Positions 1 through 9,142 are shown, counted from the first letter of the stretch. The stretch: 64,000 nt of DNA from Exiguobacterium marinum DSM 16307 (GCF_000620845.1 NZ_KK211189.1:1255662-1319661); one strand, 5' to 3'. The notes: generated by a model from the sequence alone, not told the origin. Program-made: numbers and translations.

Positions 1-1980
1 AACGATTATTTGGCGAGACGTGACGCCGAACAGATCGGGAAGATTCATGACTTCCTCGGGTTGACGGTCGGCTTGAACGTACCAGACATCGAGGCGGACG
101 AGAAGCGTTCCGCGTATCAGGCAGATATCACGTATGGGGTCGGGACAGAGTTCGGATTCGACTACTTGCGTGACAACCTTGTCCATAAGCCGGAAGAACG
201 GGTCCAACGCCCGTTCCATTTCGCAATCGTCGATGAAGTCGACAGCATCTTGATCGATGAGGCGAAGACACCGCTCATCATCGCGCAAAAGGACCGATCG
301 CACATTCGGTTGAAACAATTGGCGCAACAGATCATTTCCGAGTTCGGTGAGACCGATTACGAGGTCGACCTCGAGTCGAGATCTGCGACTTTCACGGAAG
401 AAGGAATCGTCAAGATTGAAGAGCTGTTCGCCATCGACAATCTGTTCAGCGCCTCGCATCAGGTGCTCTATCACTATCTCGTCCAGGCGCTCCGGGCGAA
501 CGTCTTGTTCGAGCTCGACGTCGATTATATCGTCCGTGAAGACAAGATTGAACTGATCGATTTGTTCACGGGACGCATCATGGAAGGGCGGAGCTTGTCG
601 GAAGGGTTGCATCAGGCGCTCGAGGCGAAAGAAGGCGTCACGATCACCGAAGAGAACAAGACGACGGCGGAAATTACGATCCAGCACTATTTCCGCATGT
701 ATCCGCTCGTCGGTGGGATGACGGGGACGGCCCAGACGTCACGCCAAGAGTTTTTGAAGACGTACAACATGGACGTCGTCCAAGTGCCGACGAACCGCGA
801 ACGTCAGCGTGTCGACCATCCGGACCGCATCTTCATGACGACCGAGCAAAAGTATGCGGCGGTCACTGAAAAAGTGGCGGAACTGCATGCGACGGGACGT
901 CCGGTGTTGATTGGGACGACCTCGATCGCACAGTCAGAAGCGATCAGCAAGCACTTGAAGAAGAAGCGGATCGAACATGACGTGTTGAACGCGAAGACGG
1001 TCGCACAGGAAGCGGACATCATCGCAGATGCCGGTCAGTTCGGCAAAGTGACGATTGCGACGAACATGGCCGGACGTGGGACGGATATCACGCTCGATGC
1101 AAAAGCGAAGGAAGCGGACGGTCTCTTTGTCGTTGGGACGGAGCGCCACGAGTCAAAACGTGTCGACAATCAGCTCCGCGGTCGTTCGGGGCGTCAAGGC
1201 GACCCGGGTGCGACCGAGTTCTTCGTCTCGCTCGAAGATGAGATCGTGAAACGTTATGCGGCGCAAAAGTTAGAACGCGTGGAGAAGAAGTTGAAGCCGA
1301 GCGCGACAGGTGAGGTCTCAACGAAAGATGCGATCGAGATCATCGAATATGCGCAGACGACGATTGAAGGACTCGGCGTCTCGATTCGGGACTACTTGTT
1401 CAAACTCGATGACGTCTTGAACGAGCAGCGGAATATCATCTATACGATTCGTAACCAGGCCGTCAACGCCGATGCGGATGCCATTACGAAAAACGTCCTC
1501 GGCATGATGCGTCTCGCCCTCGAGAACAGCATCGACATGCATGTGTCGGATGAACTCGTGCCTGAGGAATGGCCGATCGATGAGTTGAAAGAAGACTTGC
1601 GCTACTTGACGATGCAGGAGCCGACATGGGCAAATGACATCGCGGATACGCGTGAACTGAAGGATGCCTTAAACGACTGGATGGAGACCATCATCGCTAC
1701 GACGGCGTCACGCCTCGAACAGGACGACATCGTCCTCTTCGCGAAAGAGTCGCTTCTTCGTGCCGTCGACATGAAGTGGACGGATCATTTGACGACGATG
1801 AGCGGATTGAAAGAAGGGATCGGTCTTCGTAGCTACGGTCAGGAAGACCCGAGCCGTCAGTTCGGAAAAGAAGGACTTGAAATCTTCGAACAGACGTATA
1901 TCAATATCGCACGGGATGTCACGACGGAACTATGCCAGCTCGACCGCTACTTCGCAGAGATGGCAGAGGAGGAAGTATAA
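1..1980 (+). CDS. secA2: Accessory Sec translocase ATPase SecA2, 5' end missing
   Basis: ATP-driven motor that pushes selected preproteins through the SecYEG channel. The reading frame is open from base 1 (N-D-Y-L-A-R-R-D-A-E, the conserved stretch after Walker A), so about the first 100 residues with the P-loop lie outside the window. Visible SecA motifs are VDEVDSILIDEA (about residue 75), GMTGTA, TNMAGRGTDI and QLRGRSGRQGD. The protein stops soon after the helical scaffold and lacks the C-terminal cysteine-rich zinc tail of canonical SecA. That absence, together with the neighbouring slaP-like gene, points to SecA2 rather than the housekeeping SecA1. In Bacillus anthracis SecA2 and SlaP export S-layer proteins; the same role here is inferred. 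Confidence 0.9.
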   Translation, partial: NDYLARRDAEQIGKIHDFLGLTVGLNVPDIEADEKRSAYQADITYGVGTEFGFDYLRDNLVHKPEERVQRPFHFAIVDEVDSILIDEAKTPLIIAQKDRSHIRLKQLAQQIISEFGETDYEVDLESRSATFTEEGIVKIEELFAIDNLFSASHQVLYHYLVQALRANVLFELDVDYIVREDKIELIDLFTGRIMEGRSLSEGLHQALEAKEGVTITEENKTTAEITIQHYFRMYPLVGGMTGTAQTSRQEFLKTYNMDVVQVPTNRERQRVDHPDRIFMTTEQKYAAVTEKVAELHATGRPVLIGTTSIAQSEAISKHLKKKRIEHDVLNAKTVAQEADIIADAGQFGKVTIATNMAGRGTDITLDAKAKEADGLFVVGTERHESKRVDNQLRGRSGRQGDPGATEFFVSLEDEIVKRYAAQKLERVEKKLKPSATGEVSTKDAIEIIEYAQTTIEGLGVSIRDYLFKLDDVLNEQRNIIYTIRNQAVNADADAITKNVLGMMRLALENSIDMHVSDELVPEEWPIDELKEDLRYLTMQEPTWANDIADTRELKDALNDWMETIIATTASRLEQDDIVLFAKESLLRAVDMKWTDHLTTMSGLKEGIGLRSYGQEDPSRQFGKEGLEIFEQTYINIARDVTTELCQLDRYFAEMAEEEV

Positions 1981-2783
1981 TGTTAGGATTTCGTAAACGT
2001 AAACAAATCGAGACAGGAAATAAAGAGGAAGGACGCCAATTGACGCTCGTCATCGACGATGCGATGGGGATTCCGAAAGAGGATGAGTACGTCTTTCGTT
2101 ACCACGCGAAACGACTTCCCGCACTTCTCGACAACCAACTCTCGATCGAGTTGTTGAATGCCGAGTCGCTCGGACATGACTTGTCAATCGTGGCGTTGTT
2201 CCGCAATACGCTTCCGAGCTCGTTCGAGATCAACGAGTTGCCGATCCTCTTGTTGGACGCGAACAACGTCCCGATCGGACGGAAGGTACTAGGGCTTTCT
2301 GAACTGCCGAGCTTTGAAGCGTGGACGAGCAAGCCGGTCTACTTGGACTTCTTCTTGGATGAGATGTTCGGCGAGGTGGAGTCGTACGACTCGCTCCGAC
2401 TCGTCTTCCAAATGAACCCGATTGACCCGCTACAACTCGTATCACCGGAAGAAGAAGCGACATTCTCGAAACGAGCATGGCAACAGCTCATGCGGACGAA
2501 TATCTCGACGCCACCGGTCGGGGAGAACGAGTTCAATTTGATGCTCGTCTCGGTAGAGAAAGAAGAGACGAACGTCACGGCGACGATTCTCCTCCGCAAC
2601 GGTTATGACCGCCACTTGAACGTCGAGAAACTCCCGCTTGAACTCGTAAGTGGCGAGGACGTAATCGGCTTCACGATGATTCGTCTCGAAGAGCCAGTCC
2701 ATGGTAAACATGCGTACCCGGTATCGGTCACGTTTGAAGAAATTGAGGGCGATGGACCGTTCAGCGTTCGTATTAAACAATGA
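1980..2783 (+). CDS. slaP: Accessory Sec system S-layer assembly protein, SlaP-like
   Basis: The start ATG overlaps the secA2 stop codon (TAATG) and follows an AGAGGAGG ribosome binding site, so the two genes are translationally coupled. The product has 267 residues, an N-terminal LGFRKRKQ stretch, no signal peptide and no membrane segment. It appears to contain two related beta-rich halves: acidic segments before VSPEEEATF and after NEFNLMLVSVEKEE share a pattern of alternating hydrophobic strands. Position and overall look match the SlaP partner of SecA2 in the B. anthracis group. I identified it by context plus resemblance, not by a catalytic motif. A rho-independent terminator follows at once, so secA2-slaP ends a transcription unit. 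Confidence 0.75.
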   Translation: MLGFRKRKQIETGNKEEGRQLTLVIDDAMGIPKEDEYVFRYHAKRLPALLDNQLSIELLNAESLGHDLSIVALFRNTLPSSFEINELPILLLDANNVPIGRKVLGLSELPSFEAWTSKPVYLDFFLDEMFGEVESYDSLRLVFQMNPIDPLQLVSPEEEATFSKRAWQQLMRTNISTPPVGENEFNLMLVSVEKEETNVTATILLRNGYDRHLNVEKLPLELVSGEDVIGFTMIRLEEPVHGKHAYPVSVTFEEIEGDGPFSVRIKQ

Positions 2784-2789
2784 TAGGAG

Positions 2790-2828
2790 AATAGACCTGA
2801 TTTCTGTAAAAAGAAATTAGGTCTATTT
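2790..2828 (+). terminator. Terminator after secA2-slaP
   Basis: A 15-bp stem (ATAGACCTGATTTCT pairing with AGAAATTAGGTCTAT, one G-U pair) lies directly after the slaP stop codon and is followed by a short T-rich tract. Confidence 0.75.
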
Positions 2829-2917
2829 CTATACAAAAATTTAATAGGAGGGCAAGGCGGCTGGTGTTATATTGAATATGGTTAGACAATTATCAGCCAA
2901 AAAAAGGGGACAATCAC

Positions 2918-5671
2918 ATGAAAACCGCATTGAAATGGTCGATCGCGACCGCGCTCGTGTTACCAACCATTTTGCCGCTACAGGCACCGAACGTCTTGGC
3001 AGAAGTGGACGAGGATATCGTCAAGCTCCGTTTCTTAGAGACGACAGACTTACATACGAACATCACGAACTACGACTACTTCCAAGACAAGGTCGACAAC
3101 ACGATCGGGTTGACGAAAGTCGCGACACTCATCAATGAACATCGTACAGCCGCTGGGGAAACGAACACGTTCTTGTTCGATAACGGGGATACGATTCAGG
3201 GGACACCGTTTGGCGATTACGTCCGTGAGAGCCAAGCCGGGAAAAATGAAGCGTTTGAACATCCGATGTACAAGGCGATGGCCGCATTGAACTACGATGC
3301 CGTCACACTCGGGAACCATGAATTCAACTTTGGTCTCGAATTCTTATACAACGCGATGGAAGGGTCGAAAGGGAAACTTCGCTTCGTCAACTCGAACGTC
3401 AACGATCTAGAAGGCAACCCGATCGTCTCGAAGTTCAACGTGGATGGACAAGAGGTCCAAATCATCGAACGAGCGGTTACAGACATGGATGGGGAAACAC
3501 ATACGATCAAAGTCGGTGTATTTGGAGTCGTCCCTCCGAAAATCATGTCATGGGATTCGGGGAACCTTCAAGGTCGTGTGACGACAGAGGATATCATCCC
3601 TTCGGCACGTGAAGCGGTACAAAAATTGAAAGACCAGGGAGCGGACGTCGTCGTCGCCCTCGCGCATTCAGGTATCGGTGAAAGTGCAGCCCTCGCAGAC
3701 GAGCAACTCGACAGCGAGGAGAACGTCGGTTACGCGCTCACGAAGATTGACGGACTCGACATGGTCATGACAGGGCATCAACACGGTCGCTTCCCAGATG
3801 CGAAAGGTATGTTCGCCTCGTTCCCGAACGTCGACATGACGAAAGGGACAATCAATGGCAAACCGGTCGTCATGGCGAATAACCAAGGGAAAGACCTCGG
3901 CGTCATCGACTTCGAGCTCGAACTCGTAGATGGGAAATGGCAAATCATCGATGCATCAGCAACGCTCGACACGGTGACGGCTGATACGGCGGTCGACCCG
4001 ACGATTCAAGCGTTGATTGAAGACGACCACTTGGCGACAATCGACTATATCAACCAACCGGTCGGTGAGATTCAAGACGACATCCAAAGTTACTTCGCAC
4101 TCGTCCGTGATGATGCATCAGTCCAGTTCGTGACGAATGCACAGAAATGGTATGTCGAGAAAGAACTCGAGACGAACCTGGAACTTTCAGCGTATAAAGA
4201 ATTGCCACTGTTGTCAGCGGGCGCACCGTTCAAAGCCGGTGGCCGTGAATTGACGGATGCGAGCTACTACACGAACATCCCGAAAGGGCAAATCGCTTTG
4301 AAAAACGTCGCGGACCTTTATGTGTATCCGAACACGCTCGAAGTCGTCAAAGTGACAGGAAAAGATGTCATGGACTGGCTCGAGATGTCAGCGGGTGCGT
4401 TTGACCAAATCGAAGAAGATGGCGAAAATTTACTCAACCTTCAATTCCGTAGCTACAACTTCGATGTTCTCGACGGCTTGACGTATGAGATTGATGTCAC
4501 GGGTCCTGCGAAGTTCGATGTCGGCGGGAAGCTCGTCAACGAGAATGCGAACCGCGTGAAAAATGTCGAATATAACGGACAACCGATCAAGATGGACCAG
4601 GAGTTCTTGGTCGCGACGAACAACTATCGCGCCGGTTCTTCATCGTTCCCAGGCCTCGGTGGCGGGAAGAACATCGTCTATCGCTCAGCGTACGAGACAC
4701 GTAACGTCATCTCGGACTACATTATCGAAAGTAAAGACAAGTTAGACTACAAAGCCGACGACAACTGGAAGATCGTCGCGGACGCGAAACGTTCGGTGAC
4801 ATTTGAAACAGCGGATGCAGGTAAGCAGTACTTGAACCTTTACGAAGGAATCGAAGCGACAGACGCGACGCGTGAAGATGCGGCAGGTCGTCTCTTCCGC
4901 ACCTATACGACTGAGCTCGAAGCGGCACCCGTTGACTTGGTACTCTCGGTCGATGTGATCAAGCCGGGTGCAAAAGTCGTTACCGGGAAGACGGCTCCAT
5001 CTGCGAACGTGACGTTGAAAGATGGCAAGACGGTCCTCGCGACGACGAAAGCCGATGCACAGGGCATGTACCGTTTGACGGTCAAACCGCTCAAACTCCG
5101 TCAGTCGTTGACGATTGAAAGCGAATTGAATGGCAAGACGATGACAGAAACGAAAGTCGTCGGTGCAGGATTCGTCGGAGCGCCAGCGATTTCGAAGCGC
5201 TTGACATACACGAACACAAACGTTTTGACAGGAACGACTTCACCGGGTGCTAAAATGGTATTGAAACGTGATGGGAAACGAATCGCCTATGCGACGGCTG
5301 ACACAGCAGGTAAATTTGAGTTCACAAAACGAATTGGTTTCGTTGCGGCAAGCTATGAAATCGAAGCGAAAGATGTCACAGGTAAAGTAGTGGAAACTAA
5401 ATCATTTGTTCTCGAAGAACCTAAAGTGGTGACGCCGAAAAACACGAAAGGTGTGAAAATCGGCACTCGTGCATTGATTGGAAAAACGACACCGGGCGCG
5501 AAGGTCGTCTTGAAGGATGCCAAAGGAAAGCAAGTGGCGAAAGTGAAAGCGAGCTGGGCGGGAACGTATACGTTCACATTCAAAAAAGGTCTTGCGAAAG
5601 GAACGTATAAAGTCATCGCGAGTGACTATGATGGTTCTGGTGCAAAACAAGCTACATTCAAACTAAAATAA
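2918..5671 (+). CDS. Secreted 5'-nucleotidase / 2',3'-cyclic phosphodiesterase with C-terminal repeats
   Basis: Predicted extracellular metallophosphoesterase that removes phosphate from nucleotides. A signal peptide with a basic start, hydrophobic core and likely cleavage after NVLA covers residues 1-28. The metallophos domain shows TDLHTN (about 41), GNHEFNFG (about 132) and GHQHGRFP (about 285), the metal-binding motifs of the CpdB/UshA family. A 5'-nucleotidase C-terminal domain follows (about 360-560). Residues about 675-917 hold three related repeats of about 80 residues with G-K/T-T-x-P/S-x-A-x-V-x-L-K cores, like bacterial Ig-type wall modules. There is no LPXTG or SLH motif. It sits next to secA2-slaP and could be surface-retained through the repeats (inference). 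The ribosome binding site is AAGGGGAC. Confidence 0.88.
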   Translation: MKTALKWSIATALVLPTILPLQAPNVLAEVDEDIVKLRFLETTDLHTNITNYDYFQDKVDNTIGLTKVATLINEHRTAAGETNTFLFDNGDTIQGTPFGDYVRESQAGKNEAFEHPMYKAMAALNYDAVTLGNHEFNFGLEFLYNAMEGSKGKLRFVNSNVNDLEGNPIVSKFNVDGQEVQIIERAVTDMDGETHTIKVGVFGVVPPKIMSWDSGNLQGRVTTEDIIPSAREAVQKLKDQGADVVVALAHSGIGESAALADEQLDSEENVGYALTKIDGLDMVMTGHQHGRFPDAKGMFASFPNVDMTKGTINGKPVVMANNQGKDLGVIDFELELVDGKWQIIDASATLDTVTADTAVDPTIQALIEDDHLATIDYINQPVGEIQDDIQSYFALVRDDASVQFVTNAQKWYVEKELETNLELSAYKELPLLSAGAPFKAGGRELTDASYYTNIPKGQIALKNVADLYVYPNTLEVVKVTGKDVMDWLEMSAGAFDQIEEDGENLLNLQFRSYNFDVLDGLTYEIDVTGPAKFDVGGKLVNENANRVKNVEYNGQPIKMDQEFLVATNNYRAGSSSFPGLGGGKNIVYRSAYETRNVISDYIIESKDKLDYKADDNWKIVADAKRSVTFETADAGKQYLNLYEGIEATDATREDAAGRLFRTYTTELEAAPVDLVLSVDVIKPGAKVVTGKTAPSANVTLKDGKTVLATTKADAQGMYRLTVKPLKLRQSLTIESELNGKTMTETKVVGAGFVGAPAISKRLTYTNTNVLTGTTSPGAKMVLKRDGKRIAYATADTAGKFEFTKRIGFVAASYEIEAKDVTGKVVETKSFVLEEPKVVTPKNTKGVKIGTRALIGKTTPGAKVVLKDAKGKQVAKVKASWAGTYTFTFKKGLAKGTYKVIASDYDGSGAKQATFKLK
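4940..5668 (+). repeat. Three C-terminal protein repeats in the secreted nucleotidase
   Basis: Three imperfect units of about 80 codons are encoded here. Each carries a core such as GKTAPSANVTLKDG, GTTSPGAKMVLKRDG or GKTTPGAKVVLKDAKG, then an aromatic strand (MYRLTV, KFEFTK, YTFTFK) and a closing strand. They look like tandem beta-sandwich modules of the kind found on Gram-positive surface proteins. Confidence 0.75.
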
Positions 5672-5677
5672 GAGTTG

Positions 5678-5706
5678 AACGACGTCCGATTCGGGCGTCG
5701 TTTTTT
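5678..5706 (+). terminator. Terminator after nucleotidase
   Basis: Stem AACGACGTCC / GGGCGTCGTT with a GATTC loop followed by T6, 6 bases after the stop codon. Confidence 0.85.
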
Positions 5707-5742
5707 GTCGGATAAAAGTGTCTAAAATGTGAATGAAAGCCC

Positions 5743-5771
5743 TTACGTTATCGTTATATATTATGTATAAT
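5743..5771 (+). promoter_or_regulatory. Promoter of the cstA-like gene
   Basis: A perfect -10 box TATAAT (5766-5771) lies 17 bp downstream of a weak -35 TTACGT (5743-5748). The cre box at 5778 covers the expected transcription start. Confidence 0.55.
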
Positions 5772-5777
5772 CAATCG

Positions 5778-5791
5778 TGTAATCGGTTACA
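5778..5791 (+). promoter_or_regulatory. CcpA operator (cre) upstream of cstA
   Basis: TGTAATCGGTTACA matches the cre consensus TGWNANCGNTNWCA at every defined position. It begins 6 bp after the -10 box, so bound CcpA would block transcription start. This fits glucose repression of an alternative-carbon transporter. Confidence 0.75.
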
Positions 5792-5856
5792 TGACACATG
5801 TAAACTTAAGAGCTGACGGGGATCGGCTACATACGTACGGAAAAGGGGACTGACAG

Positions 5857-7299
5857 ATGATTACATTCTTCGTCGCACTCGCACTACTTTTGGTCGGGTA
5901 TTTGGTATACGGTCGTTACGTCGAGAAGACGTTCGGCATCAAGGAGGAGCGGACGACGCCCGCCTACGCTTCCCGGGACGGCATCGACTACGTGCCGATG
6001 GGCAAGAAACGGAACTCGATGATTCAATTACTGAACATCGCCGGCGTCGGACCAATCTTTGGACCGATCATGGGAGCGCTCTACGGACCGGTCGCCTTCC
6101 TTTGGATCGTGTTCGGGTCCATCTTTGCCGGGGCGGTGCACGACTATCTGACCGGGATGATCTCCCTGCGGAATAACGGGGCACACTTGCCACAACTGGC
6201 AGAGAAGTTCCTCGGGCGCTCGCTCCGCCATGTCGTCAACGGGTTCGCACTTTTACTTCTCTTACTCGTCGGGACGGTGTTCGTCACGTCTCCGAGTAAC
6301 ATGATCAACAACTTGTTCGACGGGGACGCCTCGACGCTCATGTTCGTCATCTTCGGCGTGTTCGCCTACTATATCTTGGCGACGCTTCTGCCGGTCGATA
6401 AGATCATCGGGCGGATCTATCCGTTCTTCGGGGCATTACTTGTCGTCAGTGCCATCGGGATCGCGGTCAGCCTGTTCGCACAGGGCTACAAGATCCCGGA
6501 GATGACATTGACGAACATGCACCCGGACGGCCTGCCGATTTGGCCGCTCCTCTTCTTCACGATCTCGTGCGGGGCGCTCTCCGGTTTCCACGCGACACAG
6601 TCGCCGATCATCTCGCGGACGACGATGAACGAGAGTAACGGCCGAGAAATCTTCTACGGCATGATGATCGCCGAGGCGGTCATCGCGATGGTATGGGCCG
6701 GGGCGGCGATGGCCATCTTCGAGCCGGGTGAATTGCTCGGGCTCATCAACTCAGGGACGCCGGCACTCGTCGTCCAAGAAGTGGCGACACTCATGCTCGG
6801 CAGCATCGGCGGGACGCTCGCGATCCTTGGGGTCATCGTCTTGCCGATCACGTCAGGCGACACGGCGTTCCGTAGCGCCCGGATGATCATCGCGGACTAC
6901 TTGTCGGTCGCACAGAAGAAGTTCTCGTCACGCCTCTGGATCGCGCTCCCACTCTTCGCGATCTCGTACGTGCTCACGAACATGGACTTCCAGATGCTCT
7001 GGCAGTACTTCAACTGGGCGAACCAGACGACGGCGGTCATCGCACTCTTCGTCGGGGCGATGTACCTCTACATCAAAGGAAACAACCACCACATCGCGCT
7101 CCTTCCGGGGACGTTCATGTTGTATGCGGTCTGGTTCTACATCTTGACGGCGCCGATCGGCTTCAAGCTCGATGGGGTCCTGCCGTACGTCATCTCGACA
7201 CTCGGGACGCTGACGCTGCTCGTCCTATTCCATAGGCGGGCACGCGCGATGCGGGCGGCACAGATGGAGTGTGACATTCCAGTGAAAGAAGTTGCATAA
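5857..7299 (+). CDS. cstA: CstA-family carbon starvation protein (peptide or pyruvate transporter)
   Basis: Polytopic membrane protein of 480 residues, rich in hydrophobic helices from the first residue (ITFFVALALLLVGYLVYG). Family marks include GPIFGPIMGALYGPVAFLWI near residue 67, GAVHDYLTGM, SGFHATQSP and LPITSGDTAFRSARM. CstA relatives move peptides or pyruvate into starving cells. This one is shorter than the roughly 600-700 residue CstA of B. subtilis and E. coli and resembles the compact class. The ribosome binding site is AAGGGGAC. It is monocistronic, with a cre box at its promoter and a terminator behind, so catabolite repression is likely. The substrate cannot be read from sequence. 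Confidence 0.88.
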   Translation: MITFFVALALLLVGYLVYGRYVEKTFGIKEERTTPAYASRDGIDYVPMGKKRNSMIQLLNIAGVGPIFGPIMGALYGPVAFLWIVFGSIFAGAVHDYLTGMISLRNNGAHLPQLAEKFLGRSLRHVVNGFALLLLLLVGTVFVTSPSNMINNLFDGDASTLMFVIFGVFAYYILATLLPVDKIIGRIYPFFGALLVVSAIGIAVSLFAQGYKIPEMTLTNMHPDGLPIWPLLFFTISCGALSGFHATQSPIISRTTMNESNGREIFYGMMIAEAVIAMVWAGAAMAIFEPGELLGLINSGTPALVVQEVATLMLGSIGGTLAILGVIVLPITSGDTAFRSARMIIADYLSVAQKKFSSRLWIALPLFAISYVLTNMDFQMLWQYFNWANQTTAVIALFVGAMYLYIKGNNHHIALLPGTFMLYAVWFYILTAPIGFKLDGVLPYVISTLGTLTLLVLFHRRARAMRAAQMECDIPVKEVA

Positions 7300-7304
7300 A
7301 TTTT

Positions 7305-7334
7305 AACACGGGCCAATCTGTGGTCCGTGTTTTT
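7305..7334 (+). terminator. Terminator after cstA
   Basis: Stem AACACGGGCCA / TGGTCCGTGTT (one G-U pair) followed by T5. Confidence 0.85.
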
Positions 7335-7395
7335 GATTGCTTTCAAATCGGGAACTGTCCATACTAGAGGGAACAGTTATGGAAGGTGGGAGCAT

Positions 7396-8067
7396 ATGGA
7401 ACAAAAGCAACTAAAAGAGATGCTCCATGCCGACACGCTCGGGGAAGAGATTGCGAGCGCGATCACGCACGGCTTAGGAGTCATCTTCAGCATCGTCGCC
7501 CTCGTCTTGCTCGTCATGAGTGCGACGGAAAGCGGGAGCACGTGGAACGTCACCGCGGTCAGTGTGTTCGGGGTATCTATGATTTTACTCTATCTCTTCT
7601 CGACACTCATGCACGCCATCCCGCATCCACGGGCGAAACGAGTGCTACAAGTGTTCGACCACGCGGGCATCTACTTACTCATCGCCGGAAGCTACACACC
7701 GTTCGCCCTTGTGACCCTTCACGGGACGCTCGGTTGGATTCTTTTTGGGATTGTGTGGGGTGTGGCGATTCTCGGGATCGTCTGGAAGCTATTTTCGACC
7801 GGGAAGTACATGTGGGTATCGAATGTGACATATCTCGCACTCGGCTGGATCTGTATTATCGCCATCCGCCCATTGTACGAATCACTCGGTCATCAAGGAT
7901 TCATGCTTCTCCTCGCGGGAGGGATCGCCTATTCGGTCGGAATCGTGTTTTATGTGTGGCAAAAACTGCCGTTCAATCATGCGATTTGGCACTTGTTCGT
8001 GTTAGCGGGAAGTGTGCTCATCTTCCTGAGTATTCTGCTCTATGTCGCACCTTCGACAAGCCTATAA
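7396..8067 (+). CDS. Hemolysin III / TrhA family (PAQR-like) membrane protein
   Basis: Membrane protein of 223 residues with about seven hydrophobic helices. Family marks are EEIASAITHGLG near the start, STLMHAIPH, FDHAGIYLLIAGSYTPF and the C-terminal HAIWHLFVLAGS. The conserved His/Asp/Ser set is thought to bind zinc in this superfamily. Bacterial members are implicated in membrane energetics and fluidity; the hemolysin name is historical. The ATG at 7396 was chosen because it follows GGAAGGTGGGAG at proper distance. An upstream GTG in the same frame lies inside the cstA terminator. The gene stands alone between two terminators. Confidence 0.88.
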   Translation: MEQKQLKEMLHADTLGEEIASAITHGLGVIFSIVALVLLVMSATESGSTWNVTAVSVFGVSMILLYLFSTLMHAIPHPRAKRVLQVFDHAGIYLLIAGSYTPFALVTLHGTLGWILFGIVWGVAILGIVWKLFSTGKYMWVSNVTYLALGWICIIAIRPLYESLGHQGFMLLLAGGIAYSVGIVFYVWQKLPFNHAIWHLFVLAGSVLIFLSILLYVAPSTSL

Positions 8068-8099
8068 GACAGCCGTCCTACGGGGCGTCTGTCTTTTTT
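8066..8099 (+). terminator. Terminator after hemolysin III gene
   Basis: Imperfect stem AGACAGCCGTCC / GGGCGTCTGTCT with loop TACG, followed by T6. Confidence 0.8.
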
Positions 8100-8120
8100 G
8101 AAAACGAAGGAAGAAAGTGT

Positions 8121-8134
8121 TGAAAACGGTTACA
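8121..8134 (+). promoter_or_regulatory. CcpA operator (cre) upstream of proline dehydrogenase
   Basis: TGAAAACGGTTACA fits TGWNANCGNTNWCA at all defined positions. It lies about 90 bp before the start codon. A TTGACG -35-like element follows at 8149, but I could not place a convincing -10 at normal spacing. Confidence 0.7.
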
Positions 8135-8224
8135 AAAATACAGACGGATTGACGTTTGTGTGTCATAATAATTTCAGACATCATCATAGAGATAGATGGG
8201 TGTAAAAGTAAGGGGGACAATCAG

Positions 8225-9142
8225 ATGGAAAAAGTGTTGCGCGATGGATTTATCTACATGTCACAAAACAAAACACTCAACAGTTTGGCAAAGAAATATG
8301 GCCTACGATTTGGTGCATCACGCTTTGTAGCAGGGGAAGACTTTAAGGCGTCTGTTCCGACGATTCGCGAACTAAACGCGAAGGGCTTGTCGGTCACAGT
8401 CGATCATCTCGGGGAATTTATTCAGACAGTCGAAGAAGCAAATACGAATCGCGATGAAATCATTCGTGCGGTTGAAATTATGGCAGAAGAGCAATTAGAT
8501 GCCTATATGTCACTCAAACTGACGTCACTCGGATTCGATATATCGGACGAGTTGATCGAAGACAACATGCGTCACATTTTGACGGTCGCACAAGAAGTAG
8601 GGGTCTTTGTGGCCATCGATATGGAAGATGAGCAGCGTTGTGAGAAGACGCTTGAGCTGTTCAAAAAGCTGAAAGCGGAATTTGATGGCCTCGGGACGGT
8701 CATCCAATCGTACTTGTACCGCTCAGAAGATGATATTAATCATCTCGCGCCGCTCAAGCCGAACCTCCGCATCGTCAAAGGGGCATATAAAGAGCCAGCG
8801 ACGGTCGCGTTCCCAGAAAAAGAGGACGTCGACCACAATTACTTGAAACTCGTCAAACTCCACCTGGCGAACGGAAACTACGCATCCATCGCGACACACG
8901 ATGACCATATGATTGACGACGTGATCGAACACGTCAAAGAAAACAACATCCCGCTCGACCAGTTCGAGTTCCAGATGTTATACGGGATCCGCGTCGAGCG
9001 CCAACTCGAGCTCGTGCGCCAAGGATACAAAGTCCGTGTCTACGTGCCGTACGGCCGTGACTGGTACGGCTACTTCATGCGCCGCCTCGCGGAACGCCCG
9101 GCAAACGTAGCATTCGTGTTAAAGGGAATGGTGAAGAAATAA
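8225..9142 (+). CDS. putB: Proline dehydrogenase (FAD)
   Basis: Flavoenzyme of 305 residues that oxidises proline to pyrroline-5-carboxylate and passes electrons to quinone. The length equals the monofunctional Bacillus PutB/FadM type. Visible family motifs include LRIVKGAYKEP (substrate/flavin site), SIATHDDHMI, FQMLYGIR and the C-terminal RVYVPYGRDWYGYFMRRLAERPAN, whose paired arginines bind the proline carboxylate. No pyrroline-5-carboxylate dehydrogenase gene is adjacent. The ATG at 8225 is preceded by AGGGGGACAATCAG; a 23-codon upstream extension has no ribosome site. A perfect cre box predicts glucose repression. The ribosome binding site exactly complements a loop of the RNA at 19.2 kb. 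B. subtilis has two such paralogs, so the symbol is approximate. Confidence 0.9.
   Translation: MEKVLRDGFIYMSQNKTLNSLAKKYGLRFGASRFVAGEDFKASVPTIRELNAKGLSVTVDHLGEFIQTVEEANTNRDEIIRAVEIMAEEQLDAYMSLKLTSLGFDISDELIEDNMRHILTVAQEVGVFVAIDMEDEQRCEKTLELFKKLKAEFDGLGTVIQSYLYRSEDDINHLAPLKPNLRIVKGAYKEPATVAFPEKEDVDHNYLKLVKLHLANGNYASIATHDDHMIDDVIEHVKENNIPLDQFEFQMLYGIRVERQLELVRQGYKVRVYVPYGRDWYGYFMRRLAERPANVAFVLKGMVKK

Noticed and set aside
7386-8123. Frame of 245 codons overlapping the hemolysin III gene
   Set aside because: It is a +1 shadow with an arginine- and histidine-rich composition. The other frame matches a known membrane protein family with a good ribosome site.
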